DNA from: Streptomyces graminofaciens
GTDB lineage: Bacteria; Actinomycetota; Actinomycetes; Streptomycetales; Streptomycetaceae
Reading direction: 5' to 3'
Assembly (NCBI RefSeq): GCF_030294945.1
Contig: NZ_AP018448.1
Location: 5,176,001 to 5,240,000 of the forward strand
Length of the DNA: 64,000 bases
Of the stretch, positions 37,084-44,495 are shown in pieces. Positions within the stretch are counted from its first letter, which is position 1. Each line of letters opens with the position of its first letter. Under the pieces are notes generated by a model. The model made no database searches. It had not been told where the DNA came from and saw nothing but the letters and a program-made list of their open reading frames with translations. The position numbers and the translations under genes were made by a program.

Positions 37084-37776
37084 ATGGCAGACGACGGAGC
37101 GGTGAGACGAGTGGAAGCGGGCCGGTCGGCGCAGTTCTGGACCCCCGGGAGTCAGATCCTGTGGCGGTACCGTGAGAATTCCGGCGAGCACGTCCACATC
37201 GCGCGTCCCGTCACCGTCGTACGGGACGACGAGGAACTGCTGGCCGTGTGGCTGGCGCCCGGCACCGAGTGCGTCAAACCCGTGCTGGCGGACGGCACGT
37301 CGCCGCACTCCGAGCCGCTGGCCACGCGCTACACCAAGCCCAGGTCCGTACGGCGCGACCGGTGGTTCGGGACCGGTGTGCTGAAGCTGGCCCGGCCGGG
37401 TGAGCCGTGGTCGGTGTGGCTGTTCTGGGAGCCGGGCTGGCAGTTCAAGAACTGGTACGTCAACCTGGAGTCGCCGCTGGCCCGTTGGGACGGCGGTGTG
37501 GACTCCGAGGACCACTTCCTGGACATCTGTGTCTACCCCGACCGCAGCTGGGACTGGCGCGACGAGGACGAGTTCGCGCAGGCCCAGCAGGACGGGCTGA
37601 TGGACGGTCAAGTGGCCGAGGCGGTAAGGGAAGCGGGGCGATCAGCGGTGGAGGTGATCCGGGCCTGGGGCCCGCCGTTCTCGGACGGCTGGCAGCACTG
37701 GCGGCCGGATCCGGCCTGGTCCGTGCCGTCCTTGCCGGACGACTGGGACCGTACCCCCGCGCACTTGTCCTCGTGA
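37084..37776 (+). CDS. FomD-like DUF402 phosphohydrolase
   Basis: A 230-aa protein of the DUF402/FomD family. FomD in the fosfomycin pathway hydrolyses a CMP-phosphonate; most Streptomyces carry a homologue with no phosphonate cluster nearby, as here. Motifs: VWLAPGTECVKPVLADG, WSVWLFWEPGWQFKNWYVNL, EDHFLDICVYPDRSWDWRDE (metal-binding acidic residues), EDEFAQAQQDGLMD. ATG 37084. No other phosphonate gene is in the window, so the substrate is probably a housekeeping nucleotide derivative (inference). Confidence 0.85.
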   Translation: MADDGAVRRVEAGRSAQFWTPGSQILWRYRENSGEHVHIARPVTVVRDDEELLAVWLAPGTECVKPVLADGTSPHSEPLATRYTKPRSVRRDRWFGTGVLKLARPGEPWSVWLFWEPGWQFKNWYVNLESPLARWDGGVDSEDHFLDICVYPDRSWDWRDEDEFAQAQQDGLMDGQVAEAVREAGRSAVEVIRAWGPPFSDGWQHWRPDPAWSVPSLPDDWDRTPAHLSS

Positions 37777-37892
37777 GACCCTTGATGTGCCCCCGGGCAA
37801 GAACCGTAGGATCGTCCTCCGCAAGGGCGCACAGGGGCAACTCCCGCAGTTCGCGCAGCGCTTGACCATAAGTCACCGAGGGGCGGCAGGAC

Positions 37893-38141
37893 GTGATCAA
37901 GGAGTTCGACGACTACACCGGTACGAGTCGCAGAAGACCGATCGGTCGAACAGCACTGTCGTTCGACGGGTCGGCCGGTACCGTGTGTGGCACAGGAACT
38001 ACCTCTGACCACGCGGGAATTCCGTTCCTGGGGCACCTAATCCGGGTATCGGGCTTTCTGCGGAACGAAGTATCGGGTTTGCTGCGGGACGAACTGCGTG
38101 GACGACGCGCAGCCCCGGACGGATGGATTCGACACGCGTGA
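37893..38141 (+). CDS. possible 82-aa leader ORF, uncertain
   Basis: An open frame from GTG 37893 (AGGA just upstream) ends with TGA overlapping the GTG start of the phosphatase gene (GTGA), the arrangement of coupled genes. The first ten codons use GC-rich third positions, the rest are less biased, and part overlaps the 24-bp repeats at 38046-38093. I do not recognise the product. It may equally be untranslated leader. Confidence 0.3.
   Translation: MIKEFDDYTGTSRRRPIGRTALSFDGSAGTVCGTGTTSDHAGIPFLGHLIRVSGFLRNEVSGLLRDELRGRRAAPDGWIRHA
38046..38093. repeat. 24-bp direct repeat, two adjacent copies
   Basis: GTATCGGGCTTTCTGCGGAA plus CGAA (38046-38069) is followed at once by a near copy (38070-38093) with three changes. 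It lies 45-92 bp upstream of the phosphatase start codon and could bind a regulator on one face of the DNA. Confidence 0.65.
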
Positions 38142-40273
38142 CGGAGCACCCCACCTCCCACGAGCGCCCTCAGAGCGGCGCCGGCCCCGCGGATCCCCGC
38201 GGGGCGCTCCTGCGTACCCAGGAGCCGCTGCGAGCCGGGCCCGCCGCGGCCTTACCCGCACAGGCACGCATGGGTGACGCACAGGCCCGTACGGGCGACA
38301 CGGCTGCCCGCCCGGGCGACGCCTCGGCCGAGCAGGACACCTCGGACCCGTGCGTCAAGGACGGCGAGTCTCCCTCGGAGCACTCGCAGCCCGCGCTCTC
38401 CGAGCACTCCCAGCCGGCGGCCACCGAGCCCGACCCGCACCGTCCGCGCCCCGCGCCGGAGGCCATCCCGGCGCAGCCGGGCGGCGAGCCGGAGCGGCCG
38501 GTCGGCACGCTCGGCGCTCTCGAACGGCGTTCCGGCCAGGGTGTGGCGCCCGGTGCGCCCATGCCCATGCGGCGCGACGGCGACCGGCTGCGCTTCGTGG
38601 GCGCCGCGACCCGGCGGATCGCCCGGGGCATCGACCTGGACGAGATCGTCATGGGTCTGTGCCGGGCAACCGTGCCGACGTTCTCGGACGCGATCCTCGT
38701 GTATCTGCGCGAGCCGCTGCCGGTCGGCGACGAGCGCCCCACCGGGCCCATGGTGCTGCGGCTGCGCCGCACCGACCGGGTCCTGGAGGAGCGGGACACC
38801 GAGGGCGGCTTCATGCCCGCGTTCCAGCCGGAGCCCGCGGACCTCGCGGTGGTCACCGCCGAGATCTGCGAGGTACGCCCGGGCGGCGCGCTCGCCGAGG
38901 TGCTGCGCGGCGTACGGCCGGTCTTCGCCGACGCGCCCGCCGCGCACGACGCCCTGCCGGAGCTGCTCGGGCCGGAGTCCGAGCTGACGGTGCCGCCCGG
39001 TCAGCGCGCGATCCTCGCGCCGCTGCGGGGCCGGCGCCGGGTGATCGGCGCGGCGCTCTTCCTGCGCCGACCGGAGCGGATGGCGTTCGAGCAGGACGAT
39101 CTGCTGGTCGCCGCCCAGCTCGCCACGCACAGCGCGCTCGGCATCGACAAGGCCGTGCTGTACGGCCGCGAGGCGTACATCGCGGACGAGTTGCAGCGCA
39201 CGATGCTGCCCGAGGCCCTGCCGCGCTGCACGGGCGTACGGCTCGCGCACCGGTATCTGCCGGCCGCCGAGACCGCGCGTGTCGGCGGTGACTGGTACGA
39301 CGCGATTCCCCTGCCGGGGAGCCGGGTCGCGCTGGTCGTGGGTGATGTCATGGGCCATTCGATGACGTCGGCCGCGATCATGGGCCAGTTGCGGACGACC
39401 GCGCAGACGCTGGCGGGGCTGGATCTGCCGCCGCAGGAGGTGCTGCATCACCTCGACGAGCAGGCGCAGCGCCTCGGCACGGATCGGATGGCGACGTGTC
39501 TGTACGCCGTCTACGACCCGGTATCGCATCGGATCACCATCGCCAACGCCGGGCATCCGCCGCCGGTGCTGCTGCATCTGGGCGGGCGCGCCGAGGTGCT
39601 GCGGGTGCCGCCGGGGGCGCCGATCGGTGTGGGCGGCGTGGACTTCGAGGCCGTCGAGCTGGACGCGCCGGCCGGAGGCACGCTGCTGCTCTACACCGAC
39701 GGGCTCGTCGAGTCCCGGCTGCGGGACGTGTGGACCGGGATAGAGCAACTGCGCGAGAAGCTCGCCGCGACCGCCCAGTTGACCGGGCCGGATCATCCGC
39801 CGCCGCTGGAGGCGCTCTGCGACGAGGTGCTCGACATGCTCGGCCCGGGGGACCGGGACGACGACATCGCGCTGCTCGCCGCGCGGTTCGATGGGATCGC
39901 TCCCAGCGATGTCGCCTACTGGTTCCTGGAACCGGAGGAGATGGCTCCGGGGCGGGCTCGGCGATTGGCGCGGCACGCTTTGTCCCGCTGGGGCCTTGAG
40001 GAACTGAGCGACTCCGTCGAGCTGCTCATCAGTGAGGTCGTGACGAACGCGGTGCGGTATGCGACGCGGCCGGTGACGTTGCGGTTGCTGCGGACCGATG
40101 TGCTGCGGTGCGAGGTGACGGACGACGTGCCTCAGCTGCCTCGGCTTCGGCAGGCCCGGGCGACGGATGAGGGTGGGCGGGGGCTCTATCTCGTCAACAA
40201 GTTGGCGAAGCGGTGGGGGGCTACTCGGTTGAGTGCCGGGAAGGTTGTCTGGTTTGAACTGAATCAGGCGTGA
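38138..40273 (+). CDS. GAF-SpoIIE phosphatase with RsbW-like ATPase domain
   Basis: About 711 aa. Disordered N terminus (1-150), GAF domain (about 150-345; LRFVGAATRRIARGIDLDEI), PP2C/SpoIIE phosphatase (about 355-590; RVGGDWYDAIPLPG, VVGDVMGHSMTSAAIMGQL, IANAGHPPPVLLHLG, LYTDGLVESR) and HATPase (about 600-710; ELLISEVVTNAVRYATRP, ATDEGGRGLYLVNKLA). It both could dephosphorylate and phosphorylate anti-sigma antagonists. GTG 38138 is coupled to the upstream frame; ATG 38123 is an alternative. Same family as the protein at 6150 but with no PAS domain. Confidence 0.88.
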   Translation: MTEHPTSHERPQSGAGPADPRGALLRTQEPLRAGPAAALPAQARMGDAQARTGDTAARPGDASAEQDTSDPCVKDGESPSEHSQPALSEHSQPAATEPDPHRPRPAPEAIPAQPGGEPERPVGTLGALERRSGQGVAPGAPMPMRRDGDRLRFVGAATRRIARGIDLDEIVMGLCRATVPTFSDAILVYLREPLPVGDERPTGPMVLRLRRTDRVLEERDTEGGFMPAFQPEPADLAVVTAEICEVRPGGALAEVLRGVRPVFADAPAAHDALPELLGPESELTVPPGQRAILAPLRGRRRVIGAALFLRRPERMAFEQDDLLVAAQLATHSALGIDKAVLYGREAYIADELQRTMLPEALPRCTGVRLAHRYLPAAETARVGGDWYDAIPLPGSRVALVVGDVMGHSMTSAAIMGQLRTTAQTLAGLDLPPQEVLHHLDEQAQRLGTDRMATCLYAVYDPVSHRITIANAGHPPPVLLHLGGRAEVLRVPPGAPIGVGGVDFEAVELDAPAGGTLLLYTDGLVESRLRDVWTGIEQLREKLAATAQLTGPDHPPPLEALCDEVLDMLGPGDRDDDIALLAARFDGIAPSDVAYWFLEPEEMAPGRARRLARHALSRWGLEELSDSVELLISEVVTNAVRYATRPVTLRLLRTDVLRCEVTDDVPQLPRLRQARATDEGGRGLYLVNKLAKRWGATRLSAGKVVWFELNQA

Positions 40274-40342
40274 GCGCTCCGCTGGGGGCGGCCGGGTTGG
40301 CGCCATAGGGGGTCACCGTGGTTCGTTGGCTGCGGACTGTCT

Positions 40343-40397
40343 GTGGCTGGTCGCGCCCACGCGGCGGAGCCGCACATCGACCAAGCCCCACGCCCCT
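40343..40397. repeat. Streptomyces intergenic repeat (GGCGGAGCCGC family)
   Basis: TGGCTGGTCGCGCCCACGCG, GCGGAGCCGCACAT and CCACGCCCCT match the copies at 31021 and 50251 in content and order. Between the phosphatase and PBP genes. Confidence 0.65.
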
Positions 40398-40419
40398 AAA
40401 AGCCAGAAAGAGCAGCAAC

Positions 40420-40455
40420 ACGAAGGGCGCCCGGTGTCCACCGGGCGCCCTTCGT
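40420..40455. terminator. bidirectional terminator hairpin
   Basis: ACGAAGGGCGCCCGGT pairs perfectly with its inverse at 40440-40455 (16 bp) around GTCC. Between the convergent phosphatase and penicillin-binding protein genes. Confidence 0.9.
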
Positions 40456-40468
40456 CCTTCTCTGCCTG

Positions 40469-42850
40469 CTAACCCGCCTGTGGGTCGTTCGGGTCGTCCG
40501 GTAGATCGATGTCGCCGTCCGTCGGGGTTTCCTCCGGGGTGGTCTCCGGGGTCTCCTCCGGGGTCGTCTCCGGGTCGGTCGGGGTGTTCTTCGGGGTCGT
40601 CGGCGGGGTTGTCGTCGGTTCCTCGGTGGTGGGCGTCTCCGACGGTGTTTCCGACGGCGTCTCGGTGGGCGTGGGCGAGTCAGTGGGCTCCACGGCCGCG
40701 CCCTGCTCGGTGTTCAGGTCGAACTTGGTGACCTCGCCCATCACACCGAAGGTGTACGTCGCCCAGATCTGGGCGGGGAAGCCACCGCCGTTGATCCGGG
40801 GGACTCCGACGGCGTTGTACATCGAGACGTGCTTGCCGTTCTTGCTCATGTCCTCGCCGAAGAGGCCGACGGAGGTCACGAGTTTCGGCGTGTAGCCGGT
40901 GAACCAGGCGGAACGGTTCTCGTCGGAGGTACCCGTCTTGCCGGCGACCTGCTGGCCGTCGCGGGCCGGGTTGTCGCGGACGGAGGTCTTGGCCGTACCG
41001 TCGTCGACCACGCCGGTCAGGACCGAGGTGACCGTGTCGGCGGCGTTCTCGCTGATGACCTGCTCGCCGATCGGGTCGGGGAACTCGACCGCGCCGTCCC
41101 GGTGCTTGGCCGAGGCGATGATGGTCGGGGTGACCTTCTTGCCGTGGTTGTCGAGGGTGGCGTAGATCCCGGCCATCTCCAGCGGGCTCGCGCCCATGGA
41201 GCCGAGGGTCTGCGCGGGCACCGCCTGCATGTCCTCGGTGTCCATGCCGAGCTTGCCGGCGACCTCCATGACCTTCTCCATGCCCACGTCGACGCCCATC
41301 TGCGCGAAGACGGAGTTGATGGACTTGTTCATGGCGGTCTGCACGGTGACGTCGCCGTAGTCGACGTTGTCCTCGTTCGGCGGGTTGAAGCCCACGGGCG
41401 TGCCGTCGTCCATGACCTTGTGGCGGCTGTCGCCGTCATAGATCGTGTTCGCGGCGATCGGGTCGCCGTCCTGCGTCTCTGCGCCCTCGTCGACGGCTGC
41501 GGCGAGGATGACCGGCTTGAACGTGGAGGCGGGCTGGTAGTCCCGCCGGGTGGCGTTGTTCGAATAGTGCTTGAAGTAGTCGACGCCGCCGTACATGGCG
41601 ACGACCTTGCCGGTCTTCGGATCGACCGAGACGGCGCCGGCCTGGATGTAGGCGTCGACCTTGCGCTTCTTCTTGTCTAGCTTGCTGGTGAGGCGTTCCT
41701 TGACGGCCTTCTCCAGCTTGGTCTGCTTGTTCTTGTTGATGTTCAGCGTGATGGTCCAGCCGCCCTGCCGGATCTTCGCCAGGGCGGTGTCCACGTCGGA
41801 CACCGACCCGTCGGAGACGAGCTGCCTGGCCAGCTGGTTGTTGGCGGCGTCGACCAGGTAACCGGTCTGGCCCTCCATGCCGGGCGCGCCCTGGGGCTGC
41901 TTCGGGATGGGGAACTTCAGGTCGTCGCGCTCGCCCTTGGGGAGCCAGCCCTTCTCGACCATGTTGTCGAGGACGTAGTTCCAGCGCGCCTTGACGAGCT
42001 TCCGGCTGGTCTTGGAGGCGACGGCCCAGTCGTACTGGCTGGGGGCCTGCAGCAGCGCGGCGAGATAGGCGCCCTGCGCGACATCGAGCTTCTTGGCGTC
42101 GACGCGGTAGTAGGCCTGGGCTGCGGCCTGGATGCCCCAGGCGCTGCGGCCGTAGAAGCTGGTGTTGATGTAGCCCGCGAGGATGTCGTCCTTGGTGTAC
42201 TCGCGTTCCACCTTCAGCGAGATCACCAGCTCCTGGAGCTTGCGGGTGACCGTCTGGTCCTGCGTGAGGTAGTAGTTCTTGACGTACTGCTGGGTGATCG
42301 TCGAGCCGCCCTGCTTGCCCTTGCCGGACAGGGTGTTGAGCAGACCTCGGGTCATGCCCTTCAGGTCGACGCCGTTGTCCTCGTAGAAGCTCTTGTTCTC
42401 GGCGGCGATGAAGGTCCGCTGGACGCGCTTGGGGACGACCGCGAGGTCGACGATCTCGCGGTTGGTCGTGCCGGTGCGGGCGAGGGTCTTGCCGTTGCTG
42501 TACTTGTAGATGTTGGACTGCTCCTGCGCCGCGGCGTTCCCCTTGGGAATGCCGATCATCAGATACAGCACGATGAAGGCGCCCATGCCGAGCAGGCAGA
42601 AGCCGAAGAACGCGCCGAGGATCTTCTTCCAGGTGAACATCCGGCGTATGAAGCTCTTCTTCGTCGCGCCGCCCTTGGCCGTGCCGCCCTTCGCGGCGAC
42701 CCTGGCGGCGGCGCGGCCGCCTCCGGTCGAGCCGCCGGACGCCTCCGTCGGAGTCGCCGTGGCCGTTGCCGTCCCGCCTCCGGACGAGCGCTTGGGCGCC
42801 GCGCGGCGACCACCGCGCTGGCGCGCTCGTCTCTCTTCCGCTCGTCCCAT
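40469..42850 (-). CDS. class A penicillin-binding protein
   Basis: Bifunctional peptidoglycan glycosyltransferase/transpeptidase, 793 aa. A basic cytoplasmic tail (1-72), one membrane helix (KILGAFFGFCLLGMGAFIVL), GT51 domain (FIAAENKSFYEDNGVDLKGM with catalytic Glu; GGSTITQQYVKNYYL) and transpeptidase with PASTFKP (nucleophile Ser), KSINSVF and KTGTSDENRS. The tail (about 720-793) is a Thr/Pro/Glu repeat rich in acidic residues, probably spanning the wall; the DNA here is correspondingly repetitive. ATG 42850. A 437-bp region separates it from the divergent PadR gene; 42851-43237 shows no gene. Confidence 0.93.
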   Translation of the reverse strand: MGRAEERRARQRGGRRAAPKRSSGGGTATATATPTEASGGSTGGGRAAARVAAKGGTAKGGATKKSFIRRMFTWKKILGAFFGFCLLGMGAFIVLYLMIGIPKGNAAAQEQSNIYKYSNGKTLARTGTTNREIVDLAVVPKRVQRTFIAAENKSFYEDNGVDLKGMTRGLLNTLSGKGKQGGSTITQQYVKNYYLTQDQTVTRKLQELVISLKVEREYTKDDILAGYINTSFYGRSAWGIQAAAQAYYRVDAKKLDVAQGAYLAALLQAPSQYDWAVASKTSRKLVKARWNYVLDNMVEKGWLPKGERDDLKFPIPKQPQGAPGMEGQTGYLVDAANNQLARQLVSDGSVSDVDTALAKIRQGGWTITLNINKNKQTKLEKAVKERLTSKLDKKKRKVDAYIQAGAVSVDPKTGKVVAMYGGVDYFKHYSNNATRRDYQPASTFKPVILAAAVDEGAETQDGDPIAANTIYDGDSRHKVMDDGTPVGFNPPNEDNVDYGDVTVQTAMNKSINSVFAQMGVDVGMEKVMEVAGKLGMDTEDMQAVPAQTLGSMGASPLEMAGIYATLDNHGKKVTPTIIASAKHRDGAVEFPDPIGEQVISENAADTVTSVLTGVVDDGTAKTSVRDNPARDGQQVAGKTGTSDENRSAWFTGYTPKLVTSVGLFGEDMSKNGKHVSMYNAVGVPRINGGGFPAQIWATYTFGVMGEVTKFDLNTEQGAAVEPTDSPTPTETPSETPSETPTTEEPTTTPPTTPKNTPTDPETTPEETPETTPEETPTDGDIDLPDDPNDPQAG

Positions 42851-43237
42851 GGCTCGGTCCGCTCCGCCTCTGTAGATCCGCTGTTCGATCTTCTTATACG
42901 TCCGCCGGTCGGCCTTCTGCCGGGTCCGCCGCGGTTTCGCTTCTCCGGCGTCCCGCCGTACACGACCCGGGTCGGTCGTCGGTCAGCTCAGCAAGCTAAC
43001 ACCGAGCGCTGTGCCGAAGAACCGCCGGTCCGCCCTGTGGCGGCGTGACAATCCGCACGCCGTGCGCCGTCAACCGGCGTCCTACGCCGCGTCAACCCGC
43101 ACGTCGTCCCACCGGAACCGACGTTCCAGACAGCCCGATGGTTGCCTCACCCGACCCGTCAAACACCGACCCGCGCAGTGACGGAACCGTGACATTCGCT
43201 TCTGACCTGCGGCGCGGCCACCTCCGGCCGCCTCCTA

Positions 43238-43276
43238 TACACAGCGGGTATACGTGGCGTGTATACCCGCTGTGTA
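43238..43276 (+). promoter_or_regulatory. 16-bp perfect inverted repeat, likely PadR operator
   Basis: TACACAGCGGGTATAC (43238-43253) and its exact inverse (43261-43276) are 7 bp apart, ending 11 bp before the ATG of the PadR gene. Bound repressor would block initiation; autoregulation is typical of PadR proteins. Confidence 0.8.
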
Positions 43277-43287
43277 CAGTGCTCGGC

Positions 43288-43812
43288 ATGTCCATCGGTC
43301 ACACACTCCTCGGGCTCCTGGAGTCCGGGCCCCGGCACGGTTACGACCTGAAGCGGGCCTTCGACGAGAAGTTCGGTCAGGACCGGCCCCTGCACTACGG
43401 CCAGGTCTACTCCACGATGTCGCGGCTGCTGAAGAACGGCCTCGTCGAGGTCGAAGGCATCGAGCCCGGCGACGGCCCCGAACGCAAGCGGTACGCGATC
43501 ACCGAGGCCGGCATCACGGACGTCCAGCGATGGCTCGCGACGCCGGAGAAGCCCGAGCCGTATCTGCAGTCGACCCTCTACACGAAGGTCGTCCTCGCTC
43601 TGCTGACCCACCGCGACGCGGCCGACATCCTCGACACCCAACGCTCCGAGCACCTGCGCATGATGCGCATCCTCACCGACCGCAAGCGCAAGGGCGACCT
43701 CGCCGACCAGCTGATCTGCGACCACGCCCTGTTCCATCTGGAGGCCGACCTGCGATGGCTGGACCTGACCGCCGCCCGACTGGCCAAACTGGCAGAGGCG
43801 GTGACGCGATGA
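43288..43812 (+). CDS. PadR family transcriptional regulator
   Basis: A 174-aa PadR protein: N-terminal winged helix (about 1-85) with HTLLGLLESGPRHGYDLKRA, LHYGQVYSTMSRLLKNGLVE and GPERKRYAITEAGITDVQRW, and a C-terminal helical dimer domain (PEPYLQSTLYTKVVLALLTH). ATG 43288 is right after the palindromic operator. Its stop overlaps the ABC ATPase start (ATGA); the three genes form an operon in which PadR probably represses its own drug- or peptide-responsive transporter. Confidence 0.92.
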   Translation: MSIGHTLLGLLESGPRHGYDLKRAFDEKFGQDRPLHYGQVYSTMSRLLKNGLVEVEGIEPGDGPERKRYAITEAGITDVQRWLATPEKPEPYLQSTLYTKVVLALLTHRDAADILDTQRSEHLRMMRILTDRKRKGDLADQLICDHALFHLEADLRWLDLTAARLAKLAEAVTR

Positions 43813-44495
43813 CCCCCGCGGGTTCCCTGCTCGTCGCGACCGATCTGCGCAAGACGTACGGTCCCACCTCCGCGCTGGACGGCGCCGAGTTCTCCATCCA
43901 CCCCGGCGAGGTCGTCGCCGTGATGGGCCCCTCCGGCTCAGGCAAATCGACCCTGCTGCACTGCCTCGCCGGGATAGTCACGCCCGACTCGGGCTCGATC
44001 CTCTACAACGGCCGCGAGATGGCCGGCATGAGCGACACCGAGCGCAGTGCCCTCAGGCGCAGCGAGTTCGGGTTCGTGTTCCAGTTCGGCCAGCTCGTGC
44101 CCGAACTGACCTGTGTCGAGAACGTGGCCCTGCCGCTGCGGCTCAACGGCGTCGCCCGCAAGGAGGCCGAGCGCACCGCCCTCGGCTGGATGCGGCGCCT
44201 GGAGGTCGACGACCTCGCCGGCAAGCGGCCCGGTGAGGTCTCCGGCGGCCAGGGGCAGCGGGTCGCCGTGTCCCGGGCACTGGTCACCAGCCCGCGCGTG
44301 CTCTTCGCGGACGAGCCGACCGGCGCACTCGACTCCCTCAACGGCGAACGCGTGATGGAACTCCTCACCGAAGCGGCCCGCTCCACCAACGCCGCCGTCG
44401 TCCTGGTCACCCACGAGGCACGCGTCGCCGCCTACTCGGACCGCGAGATCGTCGTACGGGACGGCAAGTCACGGGACATGGAGCGCGCCGTATGA
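43809..44495 (+). CDS. ABC transporter ATP-binding protein (MacB/LolD type)
   Basis: A 228-aa ATPase: Walker A MGPSGSGKSTLLHCLAG, Q-loop FVFQFGQLVPELTC, signature VSGGQGQRVAVSRALV, Walker B VLFADEPTGALDS, H-loop VLVTHEARVAAYSD. It pairs with the FtsX-like permease encoded next (4-bp overlap). The MacB/LolD subgroup drives mechanotransmission or lipoprotein/peptide extrusion rather than classical import. Under likely control of the upstream PadR. Confidence 0.93.
   Translation: MTPAGSLLVATDLRKTYGPTSALDGAEFSIHPGEVVAVMGPSGSGKSTLLHCLAGIVTPDSGSILYNGREMAGMSDTERSALRRSEFGFVFQFGQLVPELTCVENVALPLRLNGVARKEAERTALGWMRRLEVDDLAGKRPGEVSGGQGQRVAVSRALVTSPRVLFADEPTGALDSLNGERVMELLTEAARSTNAAVVLVTHEARVAAYSDREIVVRDGKSRDMERAV

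Noticed and set aside
37084..37776. Phosphonate (fosfomycin-like) biosynthetic cluster suggested by the FomD homologue
   Set aside because: No phosphoenolpyruvate mutase or other phosphonate genes nearby; the family is widespread in Streptomyces.
37787..38008. 73-codon plus-strand frame before the second phosphatase
   Set aside because: Codon use not coding-like and it overlaps a better-placed frame.
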